The translations under genes and the position numbers were made by a program. Of a stretch of 64,000 nt of DNA, positions 1 through 7,796 are shown piece after piece. The notes below the pieces were generated by a model. It did not search any database. It was not told the origin of the DNA and saw only the letters and a program-made list of their open reading frames with translations. Source of the DNA: Mycolicibacterium rutilum. Lineage in GTDB: Bacteria; Actinomycetota; Actinomycetes; Mycobacteriales; Mycobacteriaceae. The DNA lies in the NCBI RefSeq assembly GCF_900108565.1, contig NZ_LT629971.1:2790001-2854000 (forward strand), read 5' to 3'. Numbering within the stretch: the first letter of the stretch is position 1; each line of letters opens with the position of its first letter.

Positions 1-84
1 ATGCAATGTAGAACGTCTCCCGCCCCGGGGTGGCTCCGGGTAGGGTTTCCTGTGAAGACGCTGGGAAAGTTGCCGGGCGAAACC

Positions 85-111
85 GGGAACCGACCAGAGT
101 CGCAGGACGTT
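85..111 (+). promoter_or_regulatory. Candidate ECF sigma (SigE/SigH-type) promoter
   Basis: GGGAACC at 85-91, a 16-nt spacer, then CGTT at 108-111. This matches the mycobacterial SigE/SigH promoter pattern (GGAAC ... GTT). Transcription would begin around 118-120, about 40 nt before the likely start of the Bax-inhibitor-like gene. Pattern match only. Confidence 0.45.
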
Positions 112-159
112 GACGGTGTGTTCGCCGCTTGACGAATGACATCACGGAGAGGAACGACG

Positions 160-1014
160 GTGCGGGAATCCAGCAACCCCGTATTCCGGACCCTGCCAAA
201 GACGCAGGGCGGATATGCGCAATTCGGTACCGGGGCTGCCGCCTACGGTACGCAGGCGGTTCACACGGACCCCTATGCGACGCAGTACCCCGACCAGCAG
301 CAGGCGGGCGTCGCGCGGCCGCTGACCATCGATGACGTCGTCACCCGCACGGGCATCACGCTCGCGGTGCTGTCGGCCGTCGCGGTGGTGTCGTACTTCC
401 TGGTGGCCCAGAACATCGGGCTGGCCATGCCGTTCACCTTGGTGGGCGCGCTCGGCGGCCTGGTGCTCGTGCTGATCGCGACGTTCGGCCGCAAGCAGGA
501 CAACCCCGGCATCGTGCTGAGCTACGCGGCGCTCGAGGGCCTGTTCCTCGGTGCGTTCTCGTTCGTCGTGGCGAACCTGATGGTGTCCGGTGTCAGCGCC
601 GGCGCCTTGATCAGCCAGGCGGTGCTCGGCACGATCGGCGTGTTCGCCGGCATGCTCGTGGTCTACAAGACCGGTGCCATCCGGGTGACGCCGAAGTTCA
701 CCCGTTTCATCGTGGCCAGCCTGTTCGGTGTGGTGGCCCTGATGCTCGGCAACCTGGTGCTCGGCCTGTTCGGTGTCGGCGGCGGCGAGGGCCTCGGCCT
801 GCGCAGCGGCGGCCCGATCGCGATCATCTTCTCGCTGATCTGCATCGGCCTGGCGGCGTTCAGCTTCCTGATCGACTTCGATGCCGCCGATCAGATGATC
901 CGCGCCGGTGCGCCGGAGAAGGCCGCGTGGGGCATCGCCCTCGGCCTGACCGTCACGCTGGTCTGGCTGTACATCGAGATCCTGCGACTGCTGTCCTACT
1001 TCAACAGCGACTAG
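160..1014 (+). CDS. Bax inhibitor-1/YccA family membrane protein (Rv1072-like)
   Basis: A polytopic inner-membrane protein of about 284 residues. After a roughly 60-residue hydrophilic N-terminus with Gly, Ala and Tyr, about seven hydrophobic segments follow. Near the C-terminus comes the acidic IDFDAAD segment typical of the BI-1/YccA family, members of which are linked to calcium leak and membrane stress. An ATG lies in frame at 136, but GTG 160 is preferred because GGAGAGG at 146-152 sits 7 nt before it. The gene is followed by a strong intrinsic terminator and preceded by a candidate ECF promoter, which suggests envelope-stress control. The exact function is unknown. The family call is fairly secure. 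Confidence 0.85.
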   Translation: MRESSNPVFRTLPKTQGGYAQFGTGAAAYGTQAVHTDPYATQYPDQQQAGVARPLTIDDVVTRTGITLAVLSAVAVVSYFLVAQNIGLAMPFTLVGALGGLVLVLIATFGRKQDNPGIVLSYAALEGLFLGAFSFVVANLMVSGVSAGALISQAVLGTIGVFAGMLVVYKTGAIRVTPKFTRFIVASLFGVVALMLGNLVLGLFGVGGGEGLGLRSGGPIAIIFSLICIGLAAFSFLIDFDAADQMIRAGAPEKAAWGIALGLTVTLVWLYIEILRLLSYFNSD

Positions 1015-1029
1015 CAGTTTTGACGACGA

Positions 1030-1059
1030 GGCCCGGCACGAAATGTGCCGGGCCTTTTC
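1030..1059 (+). terminator. Rho-independent terminator
   Basis: A perfect 10-bp stem, GGCCCGGCAC (1030-1039) with GTGCCGGGCC (1045-1054), has a 5-nt loop and is followed by TTTTCGTTT. It lies 15 nt after the stop of the Bax-inhibitor-like gene and separates it from the palindrome-flanked gene downstream. Confidence 0.85.
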
Positions 1060-1069
1060 GTTTGATGGG

Positions 1070-1132
1070 CGTTGACTCTGCGTCCAGGGCGCGATTCATC
1101 CACAGATTCGCGCCGTGGGCGCAGAATCAACG
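1070..1132. repeat. 63-nt palindromic element, copy 1 (left flank)
   Basis: Two 24-nt arms, 1070-1093 and 1109-1132, are inverted copies with 3 mismatches around a 15-nt loop. The arm begins CGTTGACTCTGCGT, then CCAGGGCGCG. The same element, also exactly 63 nt, occurs at 2022-2084 on the other side of the nuclease-like gene. Confidence 0.85.
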
Positions 1133-1166
1133 CCGATCGGTCGGTGGTGGGCGGCACGCTGCGGTC

Positions 1167-2027
1167 ATGGGGGAGAAGAAAAGACAACAACTGCCGTTCA
1201 TCGGCAGCGAGGCGTTGGCGTCCGGGGCGCTGAACCGGTACGAGTTGCGGCGCTATCACCGGCCACTGATGCCGAACGTCTACCTGGACGAGCACATCGA
1301 CCCGTCGCTGGCGCAGCGCACCGTCGGGGCGTGGCTGTGGTCACGCCGGCAGGCCGTGATCGCGGGGTTGGCGGCGTCGGCGCTGCACGGCAGCAAGTGG
1401 ATCGACGACGACGTACCGGTCGAGCTGATCTGGCGCAACGCCCGCGCGCCCGAGGGGGTGATCACCCGCGACGATCTATTGCTGCCGAACGAGTTTCAGT
1501 GTCTCGACGGTCTGCCCGTCACCACGCCGGAGCGCACCGCGTTCGACATCGGCAGGCGGGGATCGCTCGGTGCGGCGGTCGCCCGGCTCGACGCGCTCGC
1601 GGCCGCAACCGGATTGAAAGCGTCCGCGGTCGAGGCGCTCGCCCGAGAACACGCACGGGCGCGCGGACTGCGTCAGCTCGAACGGGCGCTCGACCTGATG
1701 GACGCCGGCGCCGAGTCGCCGAAGGAAACGTGGTTGCGGCTGTTGGTCATTCGCAACGGCTATCCGCGGCCCCGCACGCAGATCCCGATCCTGGGCCCGG
1801 ACGGGTGGCCGATGTACTTCCTCGACATGGGTTGGGAGCACCTGAAGCTGGCGCTCGAGTACGACGGCGGGCAGCACTGGGACGACGCCGTTCGCGTCGC
1901 CTACGACATCAAGCGGGGCGAGTACGTCGACGATCTCGGCTGGACCGTGATCCGCGTGACGAAGGGCCACCACGCCTACGACGTGCTGGCCCGCGTGCAG
2001 CGAGCGTGGAACCGGCTGAGTCGTTGA
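1167..2027 (+). CDS. Nuclease-like protein with DUF559/Vsr-like C-terminal domain (AbiEi-like N-terminus)
   Basis: A 286-residue cytoplasmic protein. The N-terminal half, with the segment TTPERTAFDIGR at about 119-130, resembles AbiEi-type winged-helix proteins often annotated next to DUF559 domains. The C-terminal part has the layout of a Vsr/DUF559 PD-(D/E)XK nuclease: Glu182/Glu187, Asp220 in MYFLDMGW, and Glu231/Asp233/His237 in LALEYDGGQHW, then the closing strand GWTVIRVTKGHH. ATG 1167 was chosen because it follows the left palindrome and begins a well-formed protein; no strong Shine-Dalgarno sequence is seen. The stop codon lies inside the right palindromic element. M. tuberculosis has a conserved hypothetical of similar size (Rv1073) in this slot, from memory. 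Target and activity are unknown. Confidence 0.75.
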   Translation: MGEKKRQQLPFIGSEALASGALNRYELRRYHRPLMPNVYLDEHIDPSLAQRTVGAWLWSRRQAVIAGLAASALHGSKWIDDDVPVELIWRNARAPEGVITRDDLLLPNEFQCLDGLPVTTPERTAFDIGRRGSLGAAVARLDALAAATGLKASAVEALAREHARARGLRQLERALDLMDAGAESPKETWLRLLVIRNGYPRPRTQIPILGPDGWPMYFLDMGWEHLKLALEYDGGQHWDDAVRVAYDIKRGEYVDDLGWTVIRVTKGHHAYDVLARVQRAWNRLSR

Positions 2028-2084
2028 CTCTGCGTCAGGGGCGTGCCGCGACGGCTGTTTCGCGCCCTGCACGCAGAGTCAACG
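2022..2084. repeat. 63-nt palindromic element, copy 2 (right flank)
   Basis: The arms are 2022-2045 and 2061-2084, with a 15-nt loop. The outer 14 nt of both arms (CGTTGACTCTGCGT) are identical to the left arm of copy 1, while the loop sequence differs. The nuclease-like gene ends inside the left arm. The element fills the gap before the convergent fadA3 stop at 2093, so it could also act as a bidirectional terminator. Confidence 0.85.
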
Positions 2085-2092
2085 CAAGCGAC

Positions 2093-3310
2093 TCAGGACA
2101 GCCGCTCGATCACCATCGCCATGCCCTGGCCGCCGCCGACGCACATGGTCTCCAGACCGAACGTCTTGTCGTGCGTGGTCAGGTTGTTGAGCAGCGTCGC
2201 GGTGATCCGCGCGCCGGTCATACCGAACGGGTGGCCCAGCGCGATCGCGCCGCCGGAGACGTTGAGCTTGTCCTCGTCCATGCCCAGCGCCCGCGCCGAG
2301 CCCAGCACCTGCACCGCGAACGCCTCGTTGATCTCGTAGAGGTCGATGTCGCCGATCGACATCCCGGCGTTGGCCAGCGCCTTCTTCGTCGCCTCGATCG
2401 GGCCCAGCCCCATGATCTCCGGCGACAGCCCGCTCACACCGGTCGACACGATGCGCGCCAGCGGGGTCAGCCCGAGCTCCTTGGCCCGCACATCGCTCAT
2501 CACGACCAGCGCCGCGGCACCGTCGTTCAGCGGGCAGGCGTTGCCCGCGGTCACGGTGCCGTTCGGCCGGAACACCGGCTTGAGCTGGCTGATCTTCTCG
2601 TAGGTGGTGCCGGCGCGCGGACCGTCGTCCTTGGACACCACGGTGCCGTCGGGCAGCGTCACCGGCACGATCTCGCGATCGAAGAAGCCGCTGTTGATGG
2701 CCTCCTCGGCGCGGTTCTGCGACCGGACGCCCCAGTGGTCCTGGTCCTCGCGGCTGATCCCGGTGTGCAGCGCGACGTTCTCGGCGGTCTGGCCCATCGC
2801 GATGTACACGTCGGGCAGCGCGCCGTCCTCGCGCGGGTCGTGCCATTCGTCGGCGCCCGCGGCGGACTGGTCCGACCGGCTCATCGCGTCGGCGAACACC
2901 GGGTTCTTGCTGTCCGGCCAGCCGTCGGCCGTGCCCTTCGGGAATCGCGAAACCGTCTCCACGCCAGCCGAAATGAACGCATGACCCTCGCCGGCCTTGA
3001 TCGCGTGGAACGCCATGCGGGTGGTCTGCAGCGACGACGAGCAGTACCGGTTGACGGTGGTGCCGGGCAGGAAGTCGTAGCCCAGCTGCACGGCGACCGC
3101 CCTGCCGACGTTGAAGCCGGCCTCACCGGCGGGCTGACCGCAGCCCATGATGAGGTCGTCGATGTCGCGCGGATCGAGCGCGGGCACCTTGTCCAACACC
3201 GCGCGCACCATCTGGGCGGCCAGGTCGTCGGGTCGCATGTCGACCAGTGATCCCTTGGCGGCGCGGCCGATCGGCGACCGCGCGGTCGCGACAATGACGG
3301 CTTCAGGCAT
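2093..3310 (-). CDS. fadA3: Acetyl-CoA C-acetyltransferase (thiolase)
   Basis: A 405-residue thiolase that cleaves 3-ketoacyl-CoA, or runs the reverse condensation, in beta-oxidation. The acyl-accepting Cys90 lies in NRYCSSSLQT. NACPLNDGAAAL is the usual thiolase segment. His360 is in LGHPFGMTGAR and the second catalytic Cys390 is in CVGGGQG. The start at 3310 is supported by AGGAGAC ending 3 nt upstream. Length and position match M. tuberculosis FadA3 (Rv1074c). The oddity is GHPFG instead of the commoner GHPLG. It lies 35 nt downstream of the GDSL esterase on the same strand, so the two may be cotranscribed. Confidence 0.93.
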   Translation of the reverse strand: MPEAVIVATARSPIGRAAKGSLVDMRPDDLAAQMVRAVLDKVPALDPRDIDDLIMGCGQPAGEAGFNVGRAVAVQLGYDFLPGTTVNRYCSSSLQTTRMAFHAIKAGEGHAFISAGVETVSRFPKGTADGWPDSKNPVFADAMSRSDQSAAGADEWHDPREDGALPDVYIAMGQTAENVALHTGISREDQDHWGVRSQNRAEEAINSGFFDREIVPVTLPDGTVVSKDDGPRAGTTYEKISQLKPVFRPNGTVTAGNACPLNDGAAALVVMSDVRAKELGLTPLARIVSTGVSGLSPEIMGLGPIEATKKALANAGMSIGDIDLYEINEAFAVQVLGSARALGMDEDKLNVSGGAIALGHPFGMTGARITATLLNNLTTHDKTFGLETMCVGGGQGMAMVIERLS

Positions 3311-3345
3311 GGTGTCTCCTCGCATCGATCGATATAGCAGTGAAC

Positions 3346-4320
3346 CTAGCTGGCGGGCACCGCGGCCGGGGTGGGGACCCCACCGAGCACCGGTGCGGGG
3401 ACCCCCGTCGAGCGCCGCCAGAGCCTGCTCAGTCCGCCGACGCGGCCCAGCAGCGCGAAGCCCTCGCCCGACCGCGACTGCCACGGCAACTCGGGCACCG
3501 CGCCACCGAGCCAGTCGCTCAGCGCATTACACAGCGCGGGCAGCAGCTGGTTGGCGGCCAGCTCGTAGCCGGCACCCGACGGGTGGAACATGTCCGGCGA
3601 GAACAGCACGTCGGGCGTCTTGCGGAAGTGCGGCGCCAACAGGTCGGCGAGCGGCACCGGGATCCCGCCTGCCGACCGCACCGCCGCCGCCTGGACCCGG
3701 GCCAGGTGCAGGCCGCGGCTGCGGGCGTAGGCGCGAAGCGGCTGGGGGATCGCGGTGATCACCCCGAAGTCCGGGCAGGTGCCGACGACCACGACCGCGC
3801 CCGCGTCGCGCAGCCGGCGCACGCCCTTGCCGAGCCGGCGTGCCGACGGCCCGATTCCGTTGGGGCGGGTGATGTCGTTGGCGCCGATCATGATCACCGC
3901 GGCGTTCGGCGGCGGGCCGGCAACGAACATCGCGTCGATCTGACCGGACAGCCCTTTCGACGTCGCGCCGACGATGGCCTTGGTGCTGAGCCGGATTCGC
4001 CTGCCGGAGACCTCGGCGAGCCCGCGCGCCAGCAGCACGCCGGGCACCTCCTCCGCGCTGGTCGCGCCGTATCCGGTCGCGGTGGAGTCGCCGAAGATCA
4101 TCAGATGCAGATCGGCGGGCACGTCGCGGTGCCACCGCTCGACCGGACCGCCACCGGGTGAGTACACGCCGTCCGCGCGCGGCGGGATGTCCCACGCCTT
4201 GGGGATCGCCTGCCGCGCCTGGTCGGCCTGCCCGATCAGCAGGTTGCGGGCGCCGATATACGCAGAACCCGTCGCCGCGGCCGCAACCGCGATGGAGGTC
4301 GCCAGGCGGGATGTGCCCAC
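3346..4320 (-). CDS. SGNH/GDSL family esterase (Rv1075c-like)
   Basis: A 324-residue hydrolase. An N-terminal hydrophobic stretch (residues about 5-25) suggests a membrane anchor or signal. Block I is IFGDSTATG with nucleophile Ser79; block III is IGANDI; block V is DMFHPSGAGYE, carrying the Asp and His of the triad. Family members are carboxylesterases or lipases, and the M. tuberculosis counterpart has been described as a GDSL esterase. The start is GTG 4320, and TAAACT 7 nt upstream on the same strand indicates leaderless transcription. It is divergent from lipU and likely reads into fadA3. Confidence 0.88.
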   Translation of the reverse strand: MGTSRLATSIAVAAAATGSAYIGARNLLIGQADQARQAIPKAWDIPPRADGVYSPGGGPVERWHRDVPADLHLMIFGDSTATGYGATSAEEVPGVLLARGLAEVSGRRIRLSTKAIVGATSKGLSGQIDAMFVAGPPPNAAVIMIGANDITRPNGIGPSARRLGKGVRRLRDAGAVVVVGTCPDFGVITAIPQPLRAYARSRGLHLARVQAAAVRSAGGIPVPLADLLAPHFRKTPDVLFSPDMFHPSGAGYELAANQLLPALCNALSDWLGGAVPELPWQSRSGEGFALLGRVGGLSRLWRRSTGVPAPVLGGVPTPAAVPAS

Positions 4321-4327
4321 GGCCGCA

Positions 4328-4333
4328 AGTTTA
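4328..4333 (-). promoter_or_regulatory. -10 box, leaderless promoter of GDSL esterase
   Basis: TAAACT on the minus strand ends 7 nt before the GTG start at 4320, and no Shine-Dalgarno sequence is present. It lies in the 207-nt divergent region with lipU. Confidence 0.5.
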
Positions 4334-4449
4334 GGTCGGTTTTCCGGGGTTATCCGCGTGGCACAGGTGTCGACGGATCACATTGCGGTATCAAGTCCGG
4401 TATCGAAATTGACTCGTCGATTGTTTATATCGAATAGACGGTGTCAAGC

Positions 4450-4455
4450 TAAGAT
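4450..4455 (+). promoter_or_regulatory. Candidate -10 box for lipU
   Basis: TAAGAT lies in an AT-rich stretch (about 4380-4480) that stands out from the GC-rich surroundings. Transcription from about 4462 would give a leader of about 65 nt. An alternative is TTGACT at 4409-4414 with a poor -10. Weak call. Confidence 0.35.
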
Positions 4456-4527
4456 ACGGATCTCGCTTCAGAAAATTAGGCGTGCTTCGCACTACGACGT
4501 GCTGGATCGTCAGAGGGAGTGGTTGTC

Positions 4528-5589
4528 ATGACCGCACCGAGCAAGATCGGCAAGGCCCCACATTCGCGGATATCGCCTGTTCAGACGCGCAAGCCCCGCA
4601 AGTTCCCGGTCAGCGACGGCGCGCCGGTCGAGGTCGTCGAAGACGGTCCGAGCATCGCGGGCAGGCTCACTTCGCTGGCCGCTGCGCTAACTATTCGGCC
4701 GACCCTAGCTATCGGCAGCTATGCGCCGCGCCTGCCGTGGCCGTGGGGTCTGGTGGATTTCGTCGCCCGCGTCGCGCGCCCCGCGCCCGGCACGATCCGC
4801 GCCACGATTTCTTTGCCGAACTGCACCGCGCAACTGGTTCGCGCACCCGGTGTGCTGCCCGCCGACGGCAAACGCGGCGTCATCCTCTACATGCACGGCG
4901 GCGCGTTCCTGACGTGCGGCGTCAACTCGCACGGCCGGCTGGTGCAGGCGATCTCGGGCTACGCCGACTGCCCGGTCCTGGTGGTCAACTACCGGATGAT
5001 CCCGAAGCACTCGGTGGGGATGGCTGTGGAGGACTGCTACGACGCCTACAAGTGGTTGCGGCTGAAGGGATACGAGCCCGACCAGATCGTGCTCGCCGGC
5101 GACTCGGCGGGCGGCTACCTGGCGCTGGCCCTGGCCGAGCGGCTGCAGCGCGAGGGGCTCGAGGGCGAGACTCCCGCCGCGATGGTGACGATGTCGCCGC
5201 TGTTCGAGATCGACAACGAGTCCCGAGCCAACCACCCGAACATCCACAGCGACGCGATGTTCCCGTCGCGCGCCTTCTACGCGCTGGTCGACCTGGTCAA
5301 AGAGGCCGCGGGCAGGCACTTCACCGACGGCAAGCCCGAGGAGGTCTACGAACCGCTCGACCACATCGAGCCGGGACTGCCGCGCACCCTGATCCACGTC
5401 TCCGGCTCCGAGGTGCTGGTCAGCGACGCCCGCAAGGCGGCCCGCCGGTTGGCGGCGGCCGGCGTTCCGGTCGAGGTCCGGGTCTGGCCGGGCCAGATGC
5501 ACGTGTTCCAGCTCGCCTCGCCGTTCGTGCCCGAGGCCACCCGGTCGCTGCGGCAGATCGGCGACTACATCCGAGAGGCCACCTGGTAA
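4528..5589 (+). CDS. lipU: Alpha/beta hydrolase, hormone-sensitive lipase family
   Basis: A 353-residue esterase/lipase of the HSL (family IV) group. The oxyanion motif HGGA is at 123-126 and the nucleophile Ser193 is in GDSAGG. The acid is in VSGSEVLVSDA and the histidine in GQMHVFQ near the C-terminus. ATG 4528 is favoured over the in-frame GTG 4519 because AGAGGGAG (4512-4519) is 8 nt upstream of the ATG. The position between the GDSL esterase and cbs matches lipU (Rv1076) in M. tuberculosis. It probably hydrolyses short acyl esters; the natural substrate is not shown. Confidence 0.88.
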   Translation: MTAPSKIGKAPHSRISPVQTRKPRKFPVSDGAPVEVVEDGPSIAGRLTSLAAALTIRPTLAIGSYAPRLPWPWGLVDFVARVARPAPGTIRATISLPNCTAQLVRAPGVLPADGKRGVILYMHGGAFLTCGVNSHGRLVQAISGYADCPVLVVNYRMIPKHSVGMAVEDCYDAYKWLRLKGYEPDQIVLAGDSAGGYLALALAERLQREGLEGETPAAMVTMSPLFEIDNESRANHPNIHSDAMFPSRAFYALVDLVKEAAGRHFTDGKPEEVYEPLDHIEPGLPRTLIHVSGSEVLVSDARKAARRLAAAGVPVEVRVWPGQMHVFQLASPFVPEATRSLRQIGDYIREATW

Positions 5590-5630
5590 CCCGGCTGACA
5601 TCGGCGTCCGCCGCCTGACACGATGGAGTC

Positions 5631-7031
5631 ATGCGGATCGCCCGGCACGTCAGTGAGCTCATCGGCAACACCCCTCTGGTGCAACTGAACTCCGTGGTCC
5701 CCGAGGGTGCGGGCCGGGTCGTCGCCAAGATCGAGTACCTCAACCCGGGCGGCAGCTCCAAGGACCGCATCGCGATCAAGATGATCGACGCCGCCGAGGC
5801 CAGCGGTGAGCTCAAGCCGGGCGGCACGATCGTCGAACCGACGTCGGGCAACACCGGCGTCGGCCTGGCGCTGGTGGCCCAGCAGCGCGGATACAAGTGC
5901 ATCTTCGTCTGCCCGGACAAGGTCGGTGAGGACAAGCGCAACGTGTTGCGCGCGTACGGCGCCGACGTCGTCGTGTGCCCGACGGCTGTCCCGCCCGAGC
6001 ATCCGGACAGCTACTACAGCGTCTCCGACCGGCTGGTGGCCGAGGTCGACGGCGCGTGGAAGCCCGACCAGTACTCCAACCCGATGGGCCCCGAGTCGCA
6101 TTACGAGTCGACGGGCCCGGAGATCTGGTCCGACACCGACGGCCAGATCACCCATTTCGTCGCCGGCGTCGGCACCGGCGGCACGATCACCGGCGCCGGC
6201 CGCTACCTCAAGGAGGTGTCCGGCGGGGCGGTGAAGGTGATCGGCGCGGACCCCGAGGGTTCGGTGTACTCGGGCGGCAGCGGCAGGCCGTATCTCGTCG
6301 AAGGCGTTGGCGAGGACTTCTGGCCGGCCGCCTACGACCCGGCCGTGCCCGACGAGATCATCGCAGTGTCCGACGCCGACTCGTTCGACATGACGCGGCG
6401 CCTGGCGCGCGAAGAGGCGCTGCTCGTCGGCGGGTCCTGCGGGATGGCCGTCGTCGCGGCGATCAAGGTGGCCGAACGGGCCGGGCCCGACTCCGTGGTC
6501 GTCGTGCTGCTGCCCGACGGCGGTCGAGGCTATATGGCGAAGATCTTCAACGACGACTGGATGTCGTCGTACGGGTTCCTGCGCAACCGGCTCGACGGGT
6601 TCGTGGAGGAGTCGACGGTCGGCGACGTGCTGCGCGGAAAGTCCGGGGCGCTGCCGGATCTGGTGCACACGCACCCGTCGGAGACCGTGCGCGACGCTAT
6701 CGGCATCCTGCGCGAATACGGCGTCTCGCAGATGCCGGTGGTGGGCGCCGAACCTCCGGTGATGGCGGGCGAGGTCGCAGGCAGCGTGTCCGAACGCGAG
6801 CTGCTCTCGGCGGTGTTCGAGGGCCGCGCGAAACTGGCCGACGCGGTCGCCGAGCACATGAGCCCGGCGCTGCCGCTGATCGGCGCGGGCGAACTCGTCA
6901 GCGAGGCTGCGACGGCGCTGCGCGAAAGCGATGCGGTGATGGTGGTCGAGGAGGGCAAGCCGGTCGGGGTGCTCACCCGCCACGACCTTCTCGGGTTCCT
7001 GTCCGACGGCAGCAAGCGCCGCGTGCGCTGA
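5631..7031 (+). CDS. cbs: Cystathionine beta-synthase
   Basis: A 466-residue PLP enzyme condensing serine and homocysteine to cystathionine (reverse transsulfuration). The N-terminal fold type II core has the PLP-binding Lys44 in GGSSKDR and the phosphate loop TSGNTG at 71-76. The C-terminal part from about residue 335 holds a pair of CBS domains, with an HTHPSETVRDA segment and a later GVLTRHDLLGFL. Length and gene order match M. tuberculosis Rv1077. It starts 42 nt after lipU. metB is about 3 kb downstream, so both steps that interconvert homocysteine and cystathionine are encoded close together. Confidence 0.95.
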   Translation: MRIARHVSELIGNTPLVQLNSVVPEGAGRVVAKIEYLNPGGSSKDRIAIKMIDAAEASGELKPGGTIVEPTSGNTGVGLALVAQQRGYKCIFVCPDKVGEDKRNVLRAYGADVVVCPTAVPPEHPDSYYSVSDRLVAEVDGAWKPDQYSNPMGPESHYESTGPEIWSDTDGQITHFVAGVGTGGTITGAGRYLKEVSGGAVKVIGADPEGSVYSGGSGRPYLVEGVGEDFWPAAYDPAVPDEIIAVSDADSFDMTRRLAREEALLVGGSCGMAVVAAIKVAERAGPDSVVVVLLPDGGRGYMAKIFNDDWMSSYGFLRNRLDGFVEESTVGDVLRGKSGALPDLVHTHPSETVRDAIGILREYGVSQMPVVGAEPPVMAGEVAGSVSERELLSAVFEGRAKLADAVAEHMSPALPLIGAGELVSEAATALRESDAVMVVEEGKPVGVLTRHDLLGFLSDGSKRRVR

Positions 7032-7132
7032 GCCGCCGTAACGGCAGTTACGAAGCCCGGCAAACAAATCCATACCGTCGGGCATGTGCTCGACTTGGCG
7101 GCAGAAATCCCAGCACAAAGCCGCTTCTCAGG

Positions 7133-7138
7133 TAAGGT
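7133..7138 (+). promoter_or_regulatory. Candidate -10 box upstream of pra
   Basis: TAAGGT lies in the 149-nt gap between cbs and pra, giving a leader of about 37 nt. GGAAGG at about 7171-7176 is the ribosome binding site before ATG 7181. No clear -35 is seen. Confidence 0.4.
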
Positions 7139-7180
7139 GGGCACGCTCGATCCCAGCTAAGGCACAGACTGGAAGGCGTC

Positions 7181-7768
7181 ATGACCGATTCACCGCCACC
7201 AGGAAGCTATCCACCTCCGCCGCCGGGGGGATATCCGCCGCCACCACCGTCGGAAAGCGCCTATCCGCCGCCGGCACAAGGACTTCAGCCGCTGCCCACC
7301 GACGCGTACACGTCGTGGTTCACCCGCGTCCTGGCCTGGCTGATCGACTACATCCCGGTCTTCCTGCTGCAGGGTATCGGTTACGCGCTGCTGCTCGGCA
7401 CCCGCGAAACCGTCTGCATCACCGACACTTCCGAGTTCGAACTGGGCGAGTTCTGCGCGACGGGCGCGTCGACGACCGGCCAGCTCGCGGTCGTCGTCAC
7501 GTCGATCCTGGTGCTGGTCTACGCGATCTGGAACTTCGGCTACCGGCAGGGCACCACCGGCTCCAGCATCGGCAAGTCGATCCTCAAGTTCCAGGTCGTC
7601 AGCGAAAGGACCGGTCGGCCAATCGGTTTCGGAATGTCGATCGTGCGCCAGCTGGCCCACGTGATCGATGCCCTCATCTGCTATATCGGATATCTGTTCC
7701 CGTTGTGGGACGCCAAGCGGCAGACGATCGCCGATAAGCTCATCAAAACCGTCTGCCTGCCTTTGTAA
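7181..7768 (+). CDS. pra: Proline-rich antigen homologue, RDD family membrane protein
   Basis: A 195-residue protein. The N-terminal 45 residues are Pro/Gly/Tyr-rich (PPPPPGGYPPPPP). An RDD-type domain follows with about three membrane segments (roughly 50-75, 105-125, 150-175) and the typical SIGKSILKFQVV stretch. It is the counterpart of the M. tuberculosis proline-rich antigen Pra (Rv1078). Role unknown. A second protein with the same proline-rich head but a different membrane domain follows 28 nt later, probably in the same transcript. Confidence 0.88.
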   Translation: MTDSPPPGSYPPPPPGGYPPPPPSESAYPPPAQGLQPLPTDAYTSWFTRVLAWLIDYIPVFLLQGIGYALLLGTRETVCITDTSEFELGEFCATGASTTGQLAVVVTSILVLVYAIWNFGYRQGTTGSSIGKSILKFQVVSERTGRPIGFGMSIVRQLAHVIDALICYIGYLFPLWDAKRQTIADKLIKTVCLPL

Positions 7769-7796
7769 ATCCGTAGTCGACAACCTGGAAGGTCGC

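Noticed and set aside
1070..2084. Reading the palindrome-flanked unit as a classical insertion sequence
   Set aside because: The flanking elements are each self-palindromic rather than simple terminal inverted repeats, no target-site duplication was seen, and the protein is not a recognised transposase.
1115..3250. A 711-codon plus-strand frame spanning the nuclease-like gene and fadA3
   Set aside because: It crosses the palindromic element and runs antisense to thiolase; the product is Arg-rich and unrecognisable.
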